The notes under the pieces are model-generated. The model was not told where the DNA came from. It made no database searches and saw nothing but the letters and a program-made list of their open reading frames with translations. Both the position numbers and the translations under genes were made by a program. 64,000 nucleotides of DNA from Thalassotalea sp. LPB0316 (GTDB taxonomy: Bacteria; Pseudomonadota; Gammaproteobacteria; Enterobacterales; Alteromonadaceae), in the NCBI RefSeq assembly GCF_014898095.1, contig NZ_CP062946.1:2790001-2854000 (forward strand), given 5' to 3'. Of this stretch, positions 44,300 through 52,612 are shown piece after piece. Numbering within the stretch: the stretch's first letter is position 1; the number at the start of each line of letters is the position of its first letter.

Positions 44300-44792
44300 C
44301 CAGTGAAGTTTTTACGTTTTTGAGCCAATTCGCGACATTAGTATTAGGTGCTTGAGCGATTGACTTTGACTGAGGTTGAGACAAACGTTGTTGCTGACAC
44401 AAAGACAAATTCGCTTTAATTTGCGAAGGAATAAATGCTTTATCATCTCGAAACGCCAAAGGTTTAGGCGCTAAACACTGCTTTAACCGGATGTCGTCAA
44501 AGTGCTGTTCAACAACTTCACCTGCTTGATTAAAGTGTGCAATATCTTCCAGTGACTCCAGCGCTAATGGCTGTGATTTAGGTAAATCAAATAAGCGGCG
44601 AAGCTGTACTTCAGGATCAATGATTTGTTCATGAGGGTTATTTTCAGCGCGGTGAAACTCACTAAAATCCCTGACATCTTCACTTAGCATCGCTAACATC
44701 AACGAAAAATCGCTGCGACGCTTTTCAACGACACAATGATTTAACTGCGATCCTAACTGGGACTCATTGACTAAAAGAGAATCTATCTGCAA
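44262..44792 (-). CDS. VC2046/SO_2500-family-like conserved protein
   Basis: A 176-residue cytosolic protein of mixed helices. NESQLGSQLNHCVVEKRRSDFSLMLAMLSEDVRDFSEF recalls the Vibrio/Shewanella VC2046/SO_2500 family, with no assigned function. The second half is Gln/Leu/Ser-rich and low in conserved motif. It overlaps the YchJ-like gene end to end. Confidence is good that it is a gene and moderate on the family. Confidence 0.6.
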   Translation of the reverse strand: MQIDSLLVNESQLGSQLNHCVVEKRRSDFSLMLAMLSEDVRDFSEFHRAENNPHEQIIDPEVQLRRLFDLPKSQPLALESLEDIAHFNQAGEVVEQHFDDIRLKQCLAPKPLAFRDDKAFIPSQIKANLSLCQQQRLSQPQSKSIAQAPNTNVANWLKNVKTSLVKADSIALHSIA

Positions 44793-45152
44793 AGCAAGAT
44801 AACCGATAACTGCAACAACTTCCTTTTGTATCGGACATTAATTAAAAAGCTTTAACGATTTTATCAATTGAAATAAATATTATGTTGTTAAACCTCGCCG
44901 ACTGGCGAGTAGTATTGGCACTACACAGGATAACAATCGCCTATGGGCCAATTGCGGTAGTAAACTTCCCTTAATGAACTGCTTATTGAAAGGTTTTACT
45001 TCATTCAGAGTGATAACAAGCCGTCATTCTCGCGAATTTAAATAGCCAATTTAAAGTAAATAAAGTATAGAGCCCCCCTGTGAAAGCATGATCGCCACGG
45101 ATACTTAGACGAATGGCGGCACTTAGGTAGTGCTATGCGCAGCTATATACTA
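44793..45152. other. Gene-free region upstream of the palindromic repeat
   Basis: About 360 bp without a supported coding region or RNA. Small inverted sequences such as cgccgactggcg near 44897 are present, but nothing is identifiable. Confidence 0.35.
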
Positions 45153-45186
45153 TTCGGGTTCAGCGTTAACGAACGCTGAACCCGAA
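45153..45186. repeat. Perfect palindromic repeat, copy A
   Basis: ttcgggttcagcgtt (45153-45167) and its exact inverse complement (45172-45186) form a 15-bp hairpin with a 4-nt loop. There is no T tail in either direction. A diverged relative occurs at 58051-58079, so it looks like a dispersed element rather than a terminator. Confidence 0.7.
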
Positions 45187-45241
45187 ATAAAATAAGCCTT
45201 TTAATACTCGCTTAGAGCATAAAAACTTGATTCGCTGGCTA

Positions 45242-46525
45242 TTACTGAACTATTGGAAACTTTAAACGGAATTTTGCGCCGCCGAGTTCACTATCATCAA
45301 CGGCGACCTGCCCTTGATGCCATTGCATAATCCGCTCAACTATCGCTAAGCCTAAGCCAAAGCCACCTTTGTCTTTATTGCGACTTTTATCAGCACGGGT
45401 AAAGGCTTCAAAAACAGTCGGCTTAATTTCATCATCAACACCTTTACCGTTGTCTTCAACGTCTATGATAACCTCTTCGCCCTCTTGTGAAAGGTTAATA
45501 ACGATCTGATCATCACCGTATTTTATCGCATTGTTGATATAGTTTGCCAAGGCTCTATCAATAAAGTGTTTATCGCACTCAACATGTAAATTGCCGACGT
45601 GATTATTGACTTCAATACTGCCGTGATACTGTTCATATTTTTCCAGATGGCTGTTTACCACATCTATCAATTTATAGTCAGTAAACTTTAGCTGCGGACG
45701 ATCTGACTCTAGTGTTGAATAAATCAACAACTCATTGATCAGCTCATCGAGCTCCTTGTTATCACTGTCTATTTGATGAATGTACTTACTGCGTTTTTCT
45801 TCGTCTGAGGCACTTTCTAGCATTTGCAACGCAAAACGACTTCTCGCTAACGGCGTTCTAAGTTCATGAGCAACGGCGCTAGTGAGTTCTTTGTGTGCAT
45901 TAATAAGGTTTTTCAAACGAACCGCCATCATATTGAAGGTTTTCGTTAAAGGCTCGATTGCACTGGTCATCGCTTTTGGCGCTTGAACATCAAAGTTGCT
46001 ATTGGCGATTTCTCGAGCCGCTTTGTCTAAAGCGTCTAAATCGCGTGACATTGGCCACAGCCAGAAGAAAATCAATAGGCCAAACATTACCAAAATTAAT
46101 ATTCTACCCAAGGTAGCAAGTTCTGGTCGGGTAGGTATTTTCATCGGTCCTAAGATAAGTACTTGCTCGGTTTGGCTAACCAGGTGATGGATCATGACAT
46201 CGTCACCATTTAAATAAATATAAGTTTTGCCCTTTGCCAAGTTGTCCTGATCATCTTTTGTTAATTTCTTAATCGTTGGCATTAAGCGCATACTTAAATT
46301 AACTTGAAATTTTTCATTTAATCGAGCGATTTCGTCAGGCCATTGTTCTTCGGGCAGTTCAAGTAAGCGCTCTTCAACCACTGACAGAGCCACTTTATGG
46401 CCGGTATAAGAATCTAAGTCTTGTTCTAAATAGATATGCCAAGCTTGATCTAAGAACCAAATAATGGTGAGAAGTGAAAAAACAATGAGAAGAAATAAGC
46501 TAAAAAATGTGCGACCAAGTTTCAT
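45242..46525 (-). CDS. Sensor histidine kinase, RstB-like
   Basis: A 427-residue membrane kinase: helix 1 (residues about 8-25), a periplasmic sensor of about 110 residues, helix 2 (about 138-158), a HAMP linker, a phosphoacceptor helix VAHELRTPLARSRF with His220, and an ATP-binding domain with DNGKGV and GGFGLGLAIVERIM. The layout fits RstB. It follows the response regulator gene by 71 nt on the same strand, with an intrinsic terminator between them. The stimulus is unknown. Confidence 0.88.
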   Translation of the reverse strand: MKLGRTFFSLFLLIVFSLLTIIWFLDQAWHIYLEQDLDSYTGHKVALSVVEERLLELPEEQWPDEIARLNEKFQVNLSMRLMPTIKKLTKDDQDNLAKGKTYIYLNGDDVMIHHLVSQTEQVLILGPMKIPTRPELATLGRILILVMFGLLIFFWLWPMSRDLDALDKAAREIANSNFDVQAPKAMTSAIEPLTKTFNMMAVRLKNLINAHKELTSAVAHELRTPLARSRFALQMLESASDEEKRSKYIHQIDSDNKELDELINELLIYSTLESDRPQLKFTDYKLIDVVNSHLEKYEQYHGSIEVNNHVGNLHVECDKHFIDRALANYINNAIKYGDDQIVINLSQEGEEVIIDVEDNGKGVDDEIKPTVFEAFTRADKSRNKDKGGFGLGLAIVERIMQWHQGQVAVDDSELGGAKFRLKFPIVQ

Positions 46526-46547
46526 AGTAATTAATCACTGTGACAAA

Positions 46548-46574
46548 TAAAAAAATAGGGGGATAGCCCCCCTA
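46548..46574 (-). terminator. Terminator/attenuator between response regulator and kinase genes
   Basis: On the minus strand a taggggg/ccccc-ta hairpin (46556-46574) is followed by TTTTTTTATTTG. It lies after the regulator stop (46597) and before the kinase start (46525), so kinase expression would depend on readthrough or its own promoter. Confidence 0.75.
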
Positions 46575-46596
46575 CCTCAGAAAAATATGTGAGTTG

Positions 46597-47310
46597 TTAT
46601 GACCATGCATCAGGAACAAATAGATAGCCTTGTCCCCAGATAGTCTTGATTCTAAACGGTGTTTCATTACTGTCGTGTAATTTTTTACGCAGTCTAGATA
46701 CGCGAACATCAACAGAGCGATCCAAACCGTCGTATTCACGGCCAACAACAGCTTTGTAGATATAATCTCGGTTTTGTACTTCACCCGCTCGACTTGCTAA
46801 CAACCACAGAAGATCAAACTCTTGGCTAGTTAGTTCAATATTCTCACCTGCTAAGGTAACCTGGCGAGAGCCTCGAGAAATGAATAACTCGCCAATCGTC
46901 AAATCACTCGCTTCATTACTCGACGATGGTAACTGACCACGGCGAAGTAACGCATTAACTCTAGCGAGCAACACTCGAGGCTCAACCGGCTTAATCACGT
47001 AATCATCAGCGCCAATCTCCAACCCTAAAACCTGATCGAAATCAGTGCCTTTAGCGGTTAGCATTAAAATAGGCCCTTTAAACGAAGGACGAAGGTCACG
47101 GCACACGGCAAAACCATCTTTGCCTGGCAACATGATGTCGAGAACAATTAAATCAGGTGTGAAGGTCTCTACGCGCTTAGCTACGGTATCACCTCTAAAC
47201 TCTTGCTTTACATGCATACCTTCACTTTCTAAAAACTCTGTAATCAAATTCGATAGCTGGCGATCATCTTCAACTAATAGAATTTTTTTCACTGATTTAT
47301 TTTCAGCCAT
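46597..47310 (-). CDS. OmpR-family response regulator, RstA-like
   Basis: A 237-residue regulator. Receiver domain residues 1-120 with VEDD (acidic pocket), phosphorylated Asp58 in VLDIMLPGKDG, and Lys107 in IKPVEP. The winged-helix DNA-binding domain (about 145-237) has FDLLWLLASRAGEVQNRDYI and the end IKTIWGQGYLF. It pairs with the kinase immediately downstream. The target genes are not visible here. Confidence 0.92.
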   Translation of the reverse strand: MAENKSVKKILLVEDDRQLSNLITEFLESEGMHVKQEFRGDTVAKRVETFTPDLIVLDIMLPGKDGFAVCRDLRPSFKGPILMLTAKGTDFDQVLGLEIGADDYVIKPVEPRVLLARVNALLRRGQLPSSSNEASDLTIGELFISRGSRQVTLAGENIELTSQEFDLLWLLASRAGEVQNRDYIYKAVVGREYDGLDRSVDVRVSRLRKKLHDSNETPFRIKTIWGQGYLFVPDAWS

Positions 47311-47607
47311 TTTTTCTTCTCCTACTAATCATGTATTTTCCATTCCTAGGAAGGTCAACATTTTTACACAAGTGTAATTTTTTTTAATCAAGTCTTACAT
47401 TGTTATGTAAACACATTTCAAATTGATGCTGCCAGATTAAACCTTTAACATTGCGATAACAACTCTAACTACAAGATGTTACCCTAAAAAAACAAATAAT
47501 TACATGTTGAGAATAGCAGATAAAACTGGCTCGCGGAAAGAGAACTTTAGCTTTACATTAACAATTGCGAGGATATCATGTAACCAAACCTCGCTATCTT
47601 CGGTAAC

Positions 47608-48837
47608 ATGCAAAAACAACAAGCGGTAAAAGCTTTAATGACCATGATGTTGGTCGTATTGCTAAGTTGTGCAGGTATTGCCCTCCCTTATCCTATTTTA
47701 GCGCCTTTGTTTATTAACGAAGTCTCGCCCTTAACAACTTTTGCTGGTATCCATCCAAAACTGCTGCTGGGCATGCTATTGGCTATTTATCCACTGGGGG
47801 TATTAGTGGGTAGCTCGGTTATCGGTGCAGCCTCCGATATCTATGGCCGTAAAAAAGTGCTGATGATCTCTTTAATTTGTGCCATGTTCGGCTATTTATT
47901 GTCAGCCTTTGCTATTGTGATAGAGAATTACCCACTATTTTTTGTCATGAGGTTTATCACAGGGCTATGCGAAGGCAACGTTAGTATTGCCAAAGCCGTT
48001 GCTTTAGATTTGTCGAAAGTACTCGATAAAACCCGATCATTTAGTTTAATTAATGCAACAACCTATGCCGGTTGGCTAATCGGCCCGCTCGTAGGTGGAT
48101 TTCTTCAGCCATACGGTACAGAGCTAGCCTTTTACGTCGCTGCTGTCTCACTCGCGCTAGCAAGCTTTTTTGTCTTTATCTTTCTAAACCACCAACATGA
48201 AACAAAAGCCCCCGTGTCGTTTAGTTGGTCAAATTTATTGATAAAACAAAACTCCATTGGTCTACTAAAAAACCCTTCAATAAAACGGTTCTTTATGGTT
48301 TATTTGTTGGTAACCCTAGGGCTAAATGCGTTTTACGATTTCTACCCGTTGTGGCTTGCAGAATCGTTTTCATTTACGCCGCCTGACATTGGCTCTATTA
48401 CCGCCTTGCTCACTGCATTCATGGTCACAACTAGCGCCATAGTGGTTACCCCGTTTAAACGGCGTTTTGGCTTGTTGACTGGTATATATATAGGTTTGAG
48501 CTTTTTAGCGCTCATGCTCTTTTTGCACCTTATTTACGATGCGAAAACCGTCTGGTTTGGCTACCCGCTTATTGGTGTTGCTATCGCATTGTTCAATGGC
48601 TTATTGCCCATATATATTTCAGAGCAACACCAAGACGAACAACAAGGGCGATTGATGGGCTTATTGTCGACGGGCTTCTCTCTATCTAATGTTGTAATTT
48701 CAATTTTAGGCAGTTTTATTGCTGTTATCAGCACGTTATGGGCAATTATTTTGGGTGCGATCCTTATCGTATGCTCAGTCATTTTGCTATTTTTCATTAC
48801 TAAAGCGAATCATGAACCTCTCAATGTGTCCCAATAA
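47608..48837 (+). CDS. MFS transporter, drug/metabolite efflux type
   Basis: A 409-residue permease with 12 predicted helices. The MFS motif A appears as GAASDIYGRKKVLM after helix 2, and PIGVLVG-like pieces surround it. The overall plan is closest to the TetA/DHA1 group of proton antiporters. The N-terminus (MQKQQAVKALMTMM) fits an inner-membrane start. Substrate unknown. The next gene is xthA, 344 bp away. Confidence 0.85.
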   Translation: MQKQQAVKALMTMMLVVLLSCAGIALPYPILAPLFINEVSPLTTFAGIHPKLLLGMLLAIYPLGVLVGSSVIGAASDIYGRKKVLMISLICAMFGYLLSAFAIVIENYPLFFVMRFITGLCEGNVSIAKAVALDLSKVLDKTRSFSLINATTYAGWLIGPLVGGFLQPYGTELAFYVAAVSLALASFFVFIFLNHQHETKAPVSFSWSNLLIKQNSIGLLKNPSIKRFFMVYLLVTLGLNAFYDFYPLWLAESFSFTPPDIGSITALLTAFMVTTSAIVVTPFKRRFGLLTGIYIGLSFLALMLFLHLIYDAKTVWFGYPLIGVAIALFNGLLPIYISEQHQDEQQGRLMGLLSTGFSLSNVVISILGSFIAVISTLWAIILGAILIVCSVILLFFITKANHEPLNVSQ

Positions 48838-49181
48838 AGTGGATTCATAGTCCCTAGCAAAGCTCATACTCGCGCTAGTTTGTTGCTAGCTGCCTGATAA
48901 AACCTTTACTAAAACTTAGCGCTAACGTAAGTCATAACCATTGAAAAGCACTCGCAAAAACACTATCTTAGGCGCTATTAATAAATCGATAGCGCTATTA
49001 CTCGATTTTTCCAGTCGATAGTATTGGTCAAGGTAACGGTTATAGCAATCGCGGTTAATACTAGGCATGTGATAAATAAAGACCTGTCGAAAGCAAGTTT
49101 GATCACCCAAAATACTAAAATCCAAGTTTTATCGACCACTCGACTGATTAACGATCCCAATATATCCAAGGTAACATAACG
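48838..49181. other. Intergenic region between MFS gene and xthA
   Basis: About 340 bp with no supported gene. Short open frames on the minus strand lack start signals and composition like a gene. Small repeats of tcgatagcgct/cgatagtatt occur near 48987-49020. Confidence 0.35.
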
Positions 49182-49988
49182 ATGAAAATCATCTCTTTTA
49201 ATATTAATGGCTTACGAGCTCGACTTCACCAACTACAAGCGCTAATTGACAAACACGACCCAGATATTATTGGCTTACAAGAAATCAAAGTACACGATGA
49301 AGCCTTTCCGTTAGCCGATGTTGAAGCCATGGGGTATCACGTTTATTTTCACGGTCAAAAGGCGCATTACGGTGTTGCTATGTTATGTAAAAAACCTGCG
49401 ATGGAAGTGATTAAGGGCTTTCCAACCGACACTGAAGAATCGCAAAAACGCATGATCATGGTAAAAACAACCAATGATGCTGGTGAAGTCGTTACCGTAC
49501 TCAATGGTTATTTCCCACAAGGTGATAACATTGCCCATGAAACAAAATTTCCATACAAGCGCCAATTTTACAAAGACTTAATGCAGTATTTAAATGATCA
49601 TCACGACAATAGTGAAAATATTGTTGTGATGGGCGATATCAATATTTCACCTATCGATTTGGATATTGGCATTGGCGAACCGAATCGCAAGCGTTGGTTA
49701 AAAACCGGTAAATGTAGCTTCCAACCAGAAGAGCGTGAATGGTTAAAAACATTAATGGACTGGGGATTTGAAGATACGTTCCGTAAACTATCACCTGATG
49801 CATGCGACAAATATTCGTGGTTTGACTATCGTTCACGTGGCTTTGACGATAATCGCGGTCTGCGAATTGATGTTGTACTAGCAACGTCTAGTATGGCCCA
49901 AAAGTGTATCGAAGCCGAAATTGATTACGAATTACGCGGTATCGACAAACCTTCTGATCACGCGCCAATTTGGTCTACCTTTAAATAA
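49182..49988 (+). CDS. xthA: Exonuclease III
   Basis: A 268-residue Mg-dependent AP endonuclease/3'-exonuclease for base-excision repair. Catalytic segments: [12 protein letters not shown] (Glu34 region), [13 protein letters not shown] (Asp and Asn), and [10 protein letters not shown] at the end with the catalytic Asp-His pair. E. coli XthA is also 268 residues. Single gene with its own promoter; rlmA follows 40 nt later and may be in the same unit. Confidence 0.95.
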   Translation: MKIISFNINGLRARLHQLQALIDKHDPDIIGLQEIKVHDEAFPLADVEAMGYHVYFHGQKAHYGVAMLCKKPAMEVIKGFPTDTEESQKRMIMVKTTNDAGEVVTVLNGYFPQGDNIAHETKFPYKRQFYKDLMQYLNDHHDNSENIVVMGDINISPIDLDIGIGEPNRKRWLKTGKCSFQPEEREWLKTLMDWGFEDTFRKLSPDACDKYSWFDYRSRGFDDNRGLRIDVVLATSSMAQKCIEAEIDYELRGIDKPSDHAPIWSTFK

Positions 49989-50028
49989 ACACTTAACAGT
50001 GGCCAACCAATTGTTGGCCTTTTAAATT

Positions 50029-50835
50029 ATGTCATATCAATATAGTTGTCCGCTTTGCCAATCGCAGTTACACGCGCAGGAAAAGTCCCTCGTATGTGTC
50101 AACAATCACAGTTTTGATCGCGCTAAAGAAGGTTATTACAACCTACTGCCGGTTCAATATAAACATTCTAAAAACCCCGGTGATAACAAAGCTATGGTCA
50201 ATGCTAGAAGAGCGTTTTTAGACAAAGGCTACTACCAACAGCTCGTTGATAAAATGCTCGATATCTACCAAAACTTGGGCAACACTGCCGGTGTCGTCTT
50301 CGATGCGGGTTGCGGCGAAGGTTTTTACACCCACCAACACAAAACGGACCATAATCAGGTATATGGCATCGACATATCAAAAGAGGCGATAAAAAAAGCG
50401 GCCAAACGCTACAAAGCCTGTCACTTTAGTGTAGGCACCTTGTCAAAATTACCATTTTTTGAGCATTCAATTGATTGGATAATTAACGTATACGCCCCCA
50501 TCATCGAAAGCGAGTACACGCGCGTTTTAACGTCTGGGGGATATCTACTTACGGTTACACCTGCGCGTAACCACTTGCATGAACTAAAACAAAAAATCTA
50601 TCGCGAAGCACTTCAGCACGATGATGAAAAACTCCCCATCAAAGCATTGCCTCTCATAGAACAACATCAGCTAACCTATAACATGGATATCGAACAAGGT
50701 GATGATGCCCTACATTTGTTAGAGATGACCCCATTTGCGTTCAAAGCAACACAAGAAGTAAAAGACTCACTAGCGAACTTAGTTAATTTTCAATGTCAGG
50801 CAGACTTTTTAATTAGAGTGTATAAAAAGCCATAG
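50029..50835 (+). CDS. rlmA: 23S rRNA (guanine-N1)-methyltransferase RlmA
   Basis: Methylates N1 of G745/G748 of 23S rRNA. 268 residues. The N-terminal zinc site is C7, C10, C23 and H27 (CPLC...CVNNH), followed by the RlmA signature FDRAKEGYYNLLPVQYKHSKNPGD. The SAM-binding fold contains VFDAGCGEGFYT. It converges with the YfbV gene, 7 nt between ends. Confidence 0.92.
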   Translation: MSYQYSCPLCQSQLHAQEKSLVCVNNHSFDRAKEGYYNLLPVQYKHSKNPGDNKAMVNARRAFLDKGYYQQLVDKMLDIYQNLGNTAGVVFDAGCGEGFYTHQHKTDHNQVYGIDISKEAIKKAAKRYKACHFSVGTLSKLPFFEHSIDWIINVYAPIIESEYTRVLTSGGYLLTVTPARNHLHELKQKIYREALQHDDEKLPIKALPLIEQHQLTYNMDIEQGDDALHLLEMTPFAFKATQEVKDSLANLVNFQCQADFLIRVYKKP

Positions 50836-50842
50836 CTAACAA

Positions 50843-51268
50843 TTACTTAATGCTAGATTGGTAGGTGATGTTGAGTAGTTTTGCCAAATCTATATATTTA
50901 GGGCGCCCTGTTGATAACTCAAGATTACCGCCTTTTTCATTAAAACGAGCTAAGCCTTCTTTGTACCAAGCTGATAGCCCTGGAGGCAAGTCTTTGTCAG
51001 CCTTAACACCTAACACCACCAAGACCTGGACCGGCATAGATAAAGCAAAGATAGTGTAAAAGACAAGTAGCTGTAGATCACTTTGACCCGTTACTAAAGT
51101 AAAGAATAAGACAATAAACAGACTAAAGCCCAAAAAATTTCGCCATACAAACCGCGCCAAGGTAATAGCATAATACTCTTGGAAGTATTGGCTTAATTCA
51201 GCACGTTCCGGCCAAAGCTTCAAATAGCGATGACCTAACTTAATTAGTTCAATAACACTCATATTCAT
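50843..51268 (-). CDS. yfbV: YfbV (UPF0208) membrane protein
   Basis: A 141-residue protein with two membrane helices (residues about 46-66 and 71-92). IKLGHRYLKLWPERAELSQYFQEYYAITLARFV is the family signature. In E. coli, YfbV affects Ter macrodomain insulation. It is divergent from ackA, the same arrangement as in E. coli, which supports the call. Confidence 0.92.
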   Translation of the reverse strand: MNMSVIELIKLGHRYLKLWPERAELSQYFQEYYAITLARFVWRNFLGFSLFIVLFFTLVTGQSDLQLLVFYTIFALSMPVQVLVVLGVKADKDLPPGLSAWYKEGLARFNEKGGNLELSTGRPKYIDLAKLLNITYQSSIK

Positions 51269-51400
51269 ACTCTAACCTTAGCCTATCCTCAGTTGCTTTG
51301 AAAGCCAGCCTTGCGATCAATTACAAATTATTAGATATTTTTTACCTATAAGGCGCTATAGTAACAATCAACGCGCTAACGTCTTAATCTTAATAGTTTT

Positions 51401-52600
51401 ATGGAAAATAAATTCATTCTCGTTATTAATTGTGGTAGCTCTTCAATCAAGTTTTCATTAATTGCACCGCACAATGGCCAAGAGCCGCTATCGGGCATCG
51501 CTCAAAACCTGTTGACCGAACAAGCCAATATTACTTTCAAATTAAATGGCGAAAAAATTAAACAAGACTTACCTTCGCCATTTGTTCATCACACCGCGCT
51601 GAGCCATATTGTTCATTTTCTCCAACAAAATAAATTTTCAGATCAAGTCGTTGCGGTTGGTCACCGTGTTGTTCACGGCGGTGAACGCTATAGCGAGCCA
51701 ACGTTAATCAACGATGACGTTATGGCAACGCTTGAACAACTTTCGCACCTTGCGCCTTTGCATAACCCAGCCAATATCACGGGTATTACTGCGGCTCAAC
51801 AAGCTTTTAGCGCATTACCTCAAGTCGCTGTTTTTGACACCGCCTTTCACCAAACTATGCCAGCAATGGCTTACTTGTATGCCCTGCCCTATGAGCTTTA
51901 CCAAAAACATGGCATTCGTCGCTACGGATTTCACGGCACTAGCCATTATTACGTCAGCAGACAAGCAACTAGATTACTTAATTTGCCAGAAAGTACGGGC
52001 AGCTTTATTAGTGCGCACTTGGGTAATGGCGCAAGTATTTGCGCGATTGAAAACGGTAAAAGTGTCGATACCTCGATGGGCTTAACACCACTATCTGGCG
52101 TAGTTATGGGCACGCGCAGCGGCGATGTAGACCCAGGTATTATTTTTCATTTAATTAACTCACTAGGCTATAGCCACCAGCAAGTTAACGATTTGCTCAA
52201 CAAAGACAGTGGTTTATTAGGTTTGTCTAAATTAAGCAATGATTGCCGCGCTATTGAAGAGGCAATATTAAATGACAATAACCAGCAAGCGAAACTAGCA
52301 TTAGATATTTTTTGCTATCGCATCGCCAAACAAATCGCAGCCTATACTGCTTCGTTAACGTCTCTCGATGGTATTATTTTCACTGGTGGCATTGGCGAGA
52401 ACTCAGATTATGTCAGGCAACAGGTTGTCAGTTTTTTGTCAGTGCTAAACCTTGTTATCGACAATACATTAAACATTCAAACAAGATTTGGTAAAGCGGG
52501 CAATATTGCAACTGCTGATAGTCGCCCAGTTTTAGTAATACCGACTAACGAAGAGTTGGTTATCGCGCAACAAACCGCAGAAGTCACGCAAACGCTATAA
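51401..52600 (+). CDS. ackA: Acetate kinase
   Basis: Converts acetyl phosphate and ADP to acetate and ATP. 399 residues, the normal length. The start ILVINCGSSSIKFSL is the ASKHA phosphate site. Further motifs are VGHRVVHGGERY, FHGTSHYYVS, GNGASICAI, MGLTPLSGVVMGTRSGDVDPG and IIFTGGIGENS, all intact. It forms a two-gene operon with pta, 12 nt downstream. Confidence 0.96.
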   Translation: MENKFILVINCGSSSIKFSLIAPHNGQEPLSGIAQNLLTEQANITFKLNGEKIKQDLPSPFVHHTALSHIVHFLQQNKFSDQVVAVGHRVVHGGERYSEPTLINDDVMATLEQLSHLAPLHNPANITGITAAQQAFSALPQVAVFDTAFHQTMPAMAYLYALPYELYQKHGIRRYGFHGTSHYYVSRQATRLLNLPESTGSFISAHLGNGASICAIENGKSVDTSMGLTPLSGVVMGTRSGDVDPGIIFHLINSLGYSHQQVNDLLNKDSGLLGLSKLSNDCRAIEEAILNDNNQQAKLALDIFCYRIAKQIAAYTASLTSLDGIIFTGGIGENSDYVRQQVVSFLSVLNLVIDNTLNIQTRFGKAGNIATADSRPVLVIPTNEELVIAQQTAEVTQTL

Positions 52601-52612
52601 AAGGGGTTCATC

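Noticed and set aside
48922..49169. Overlapping short minus-strand open frames between the MFS gene and xthA
   Set aside because: Different frames, no ribosome-binding site, no recognisable domain; treated as chance frames in an intergenic gap.
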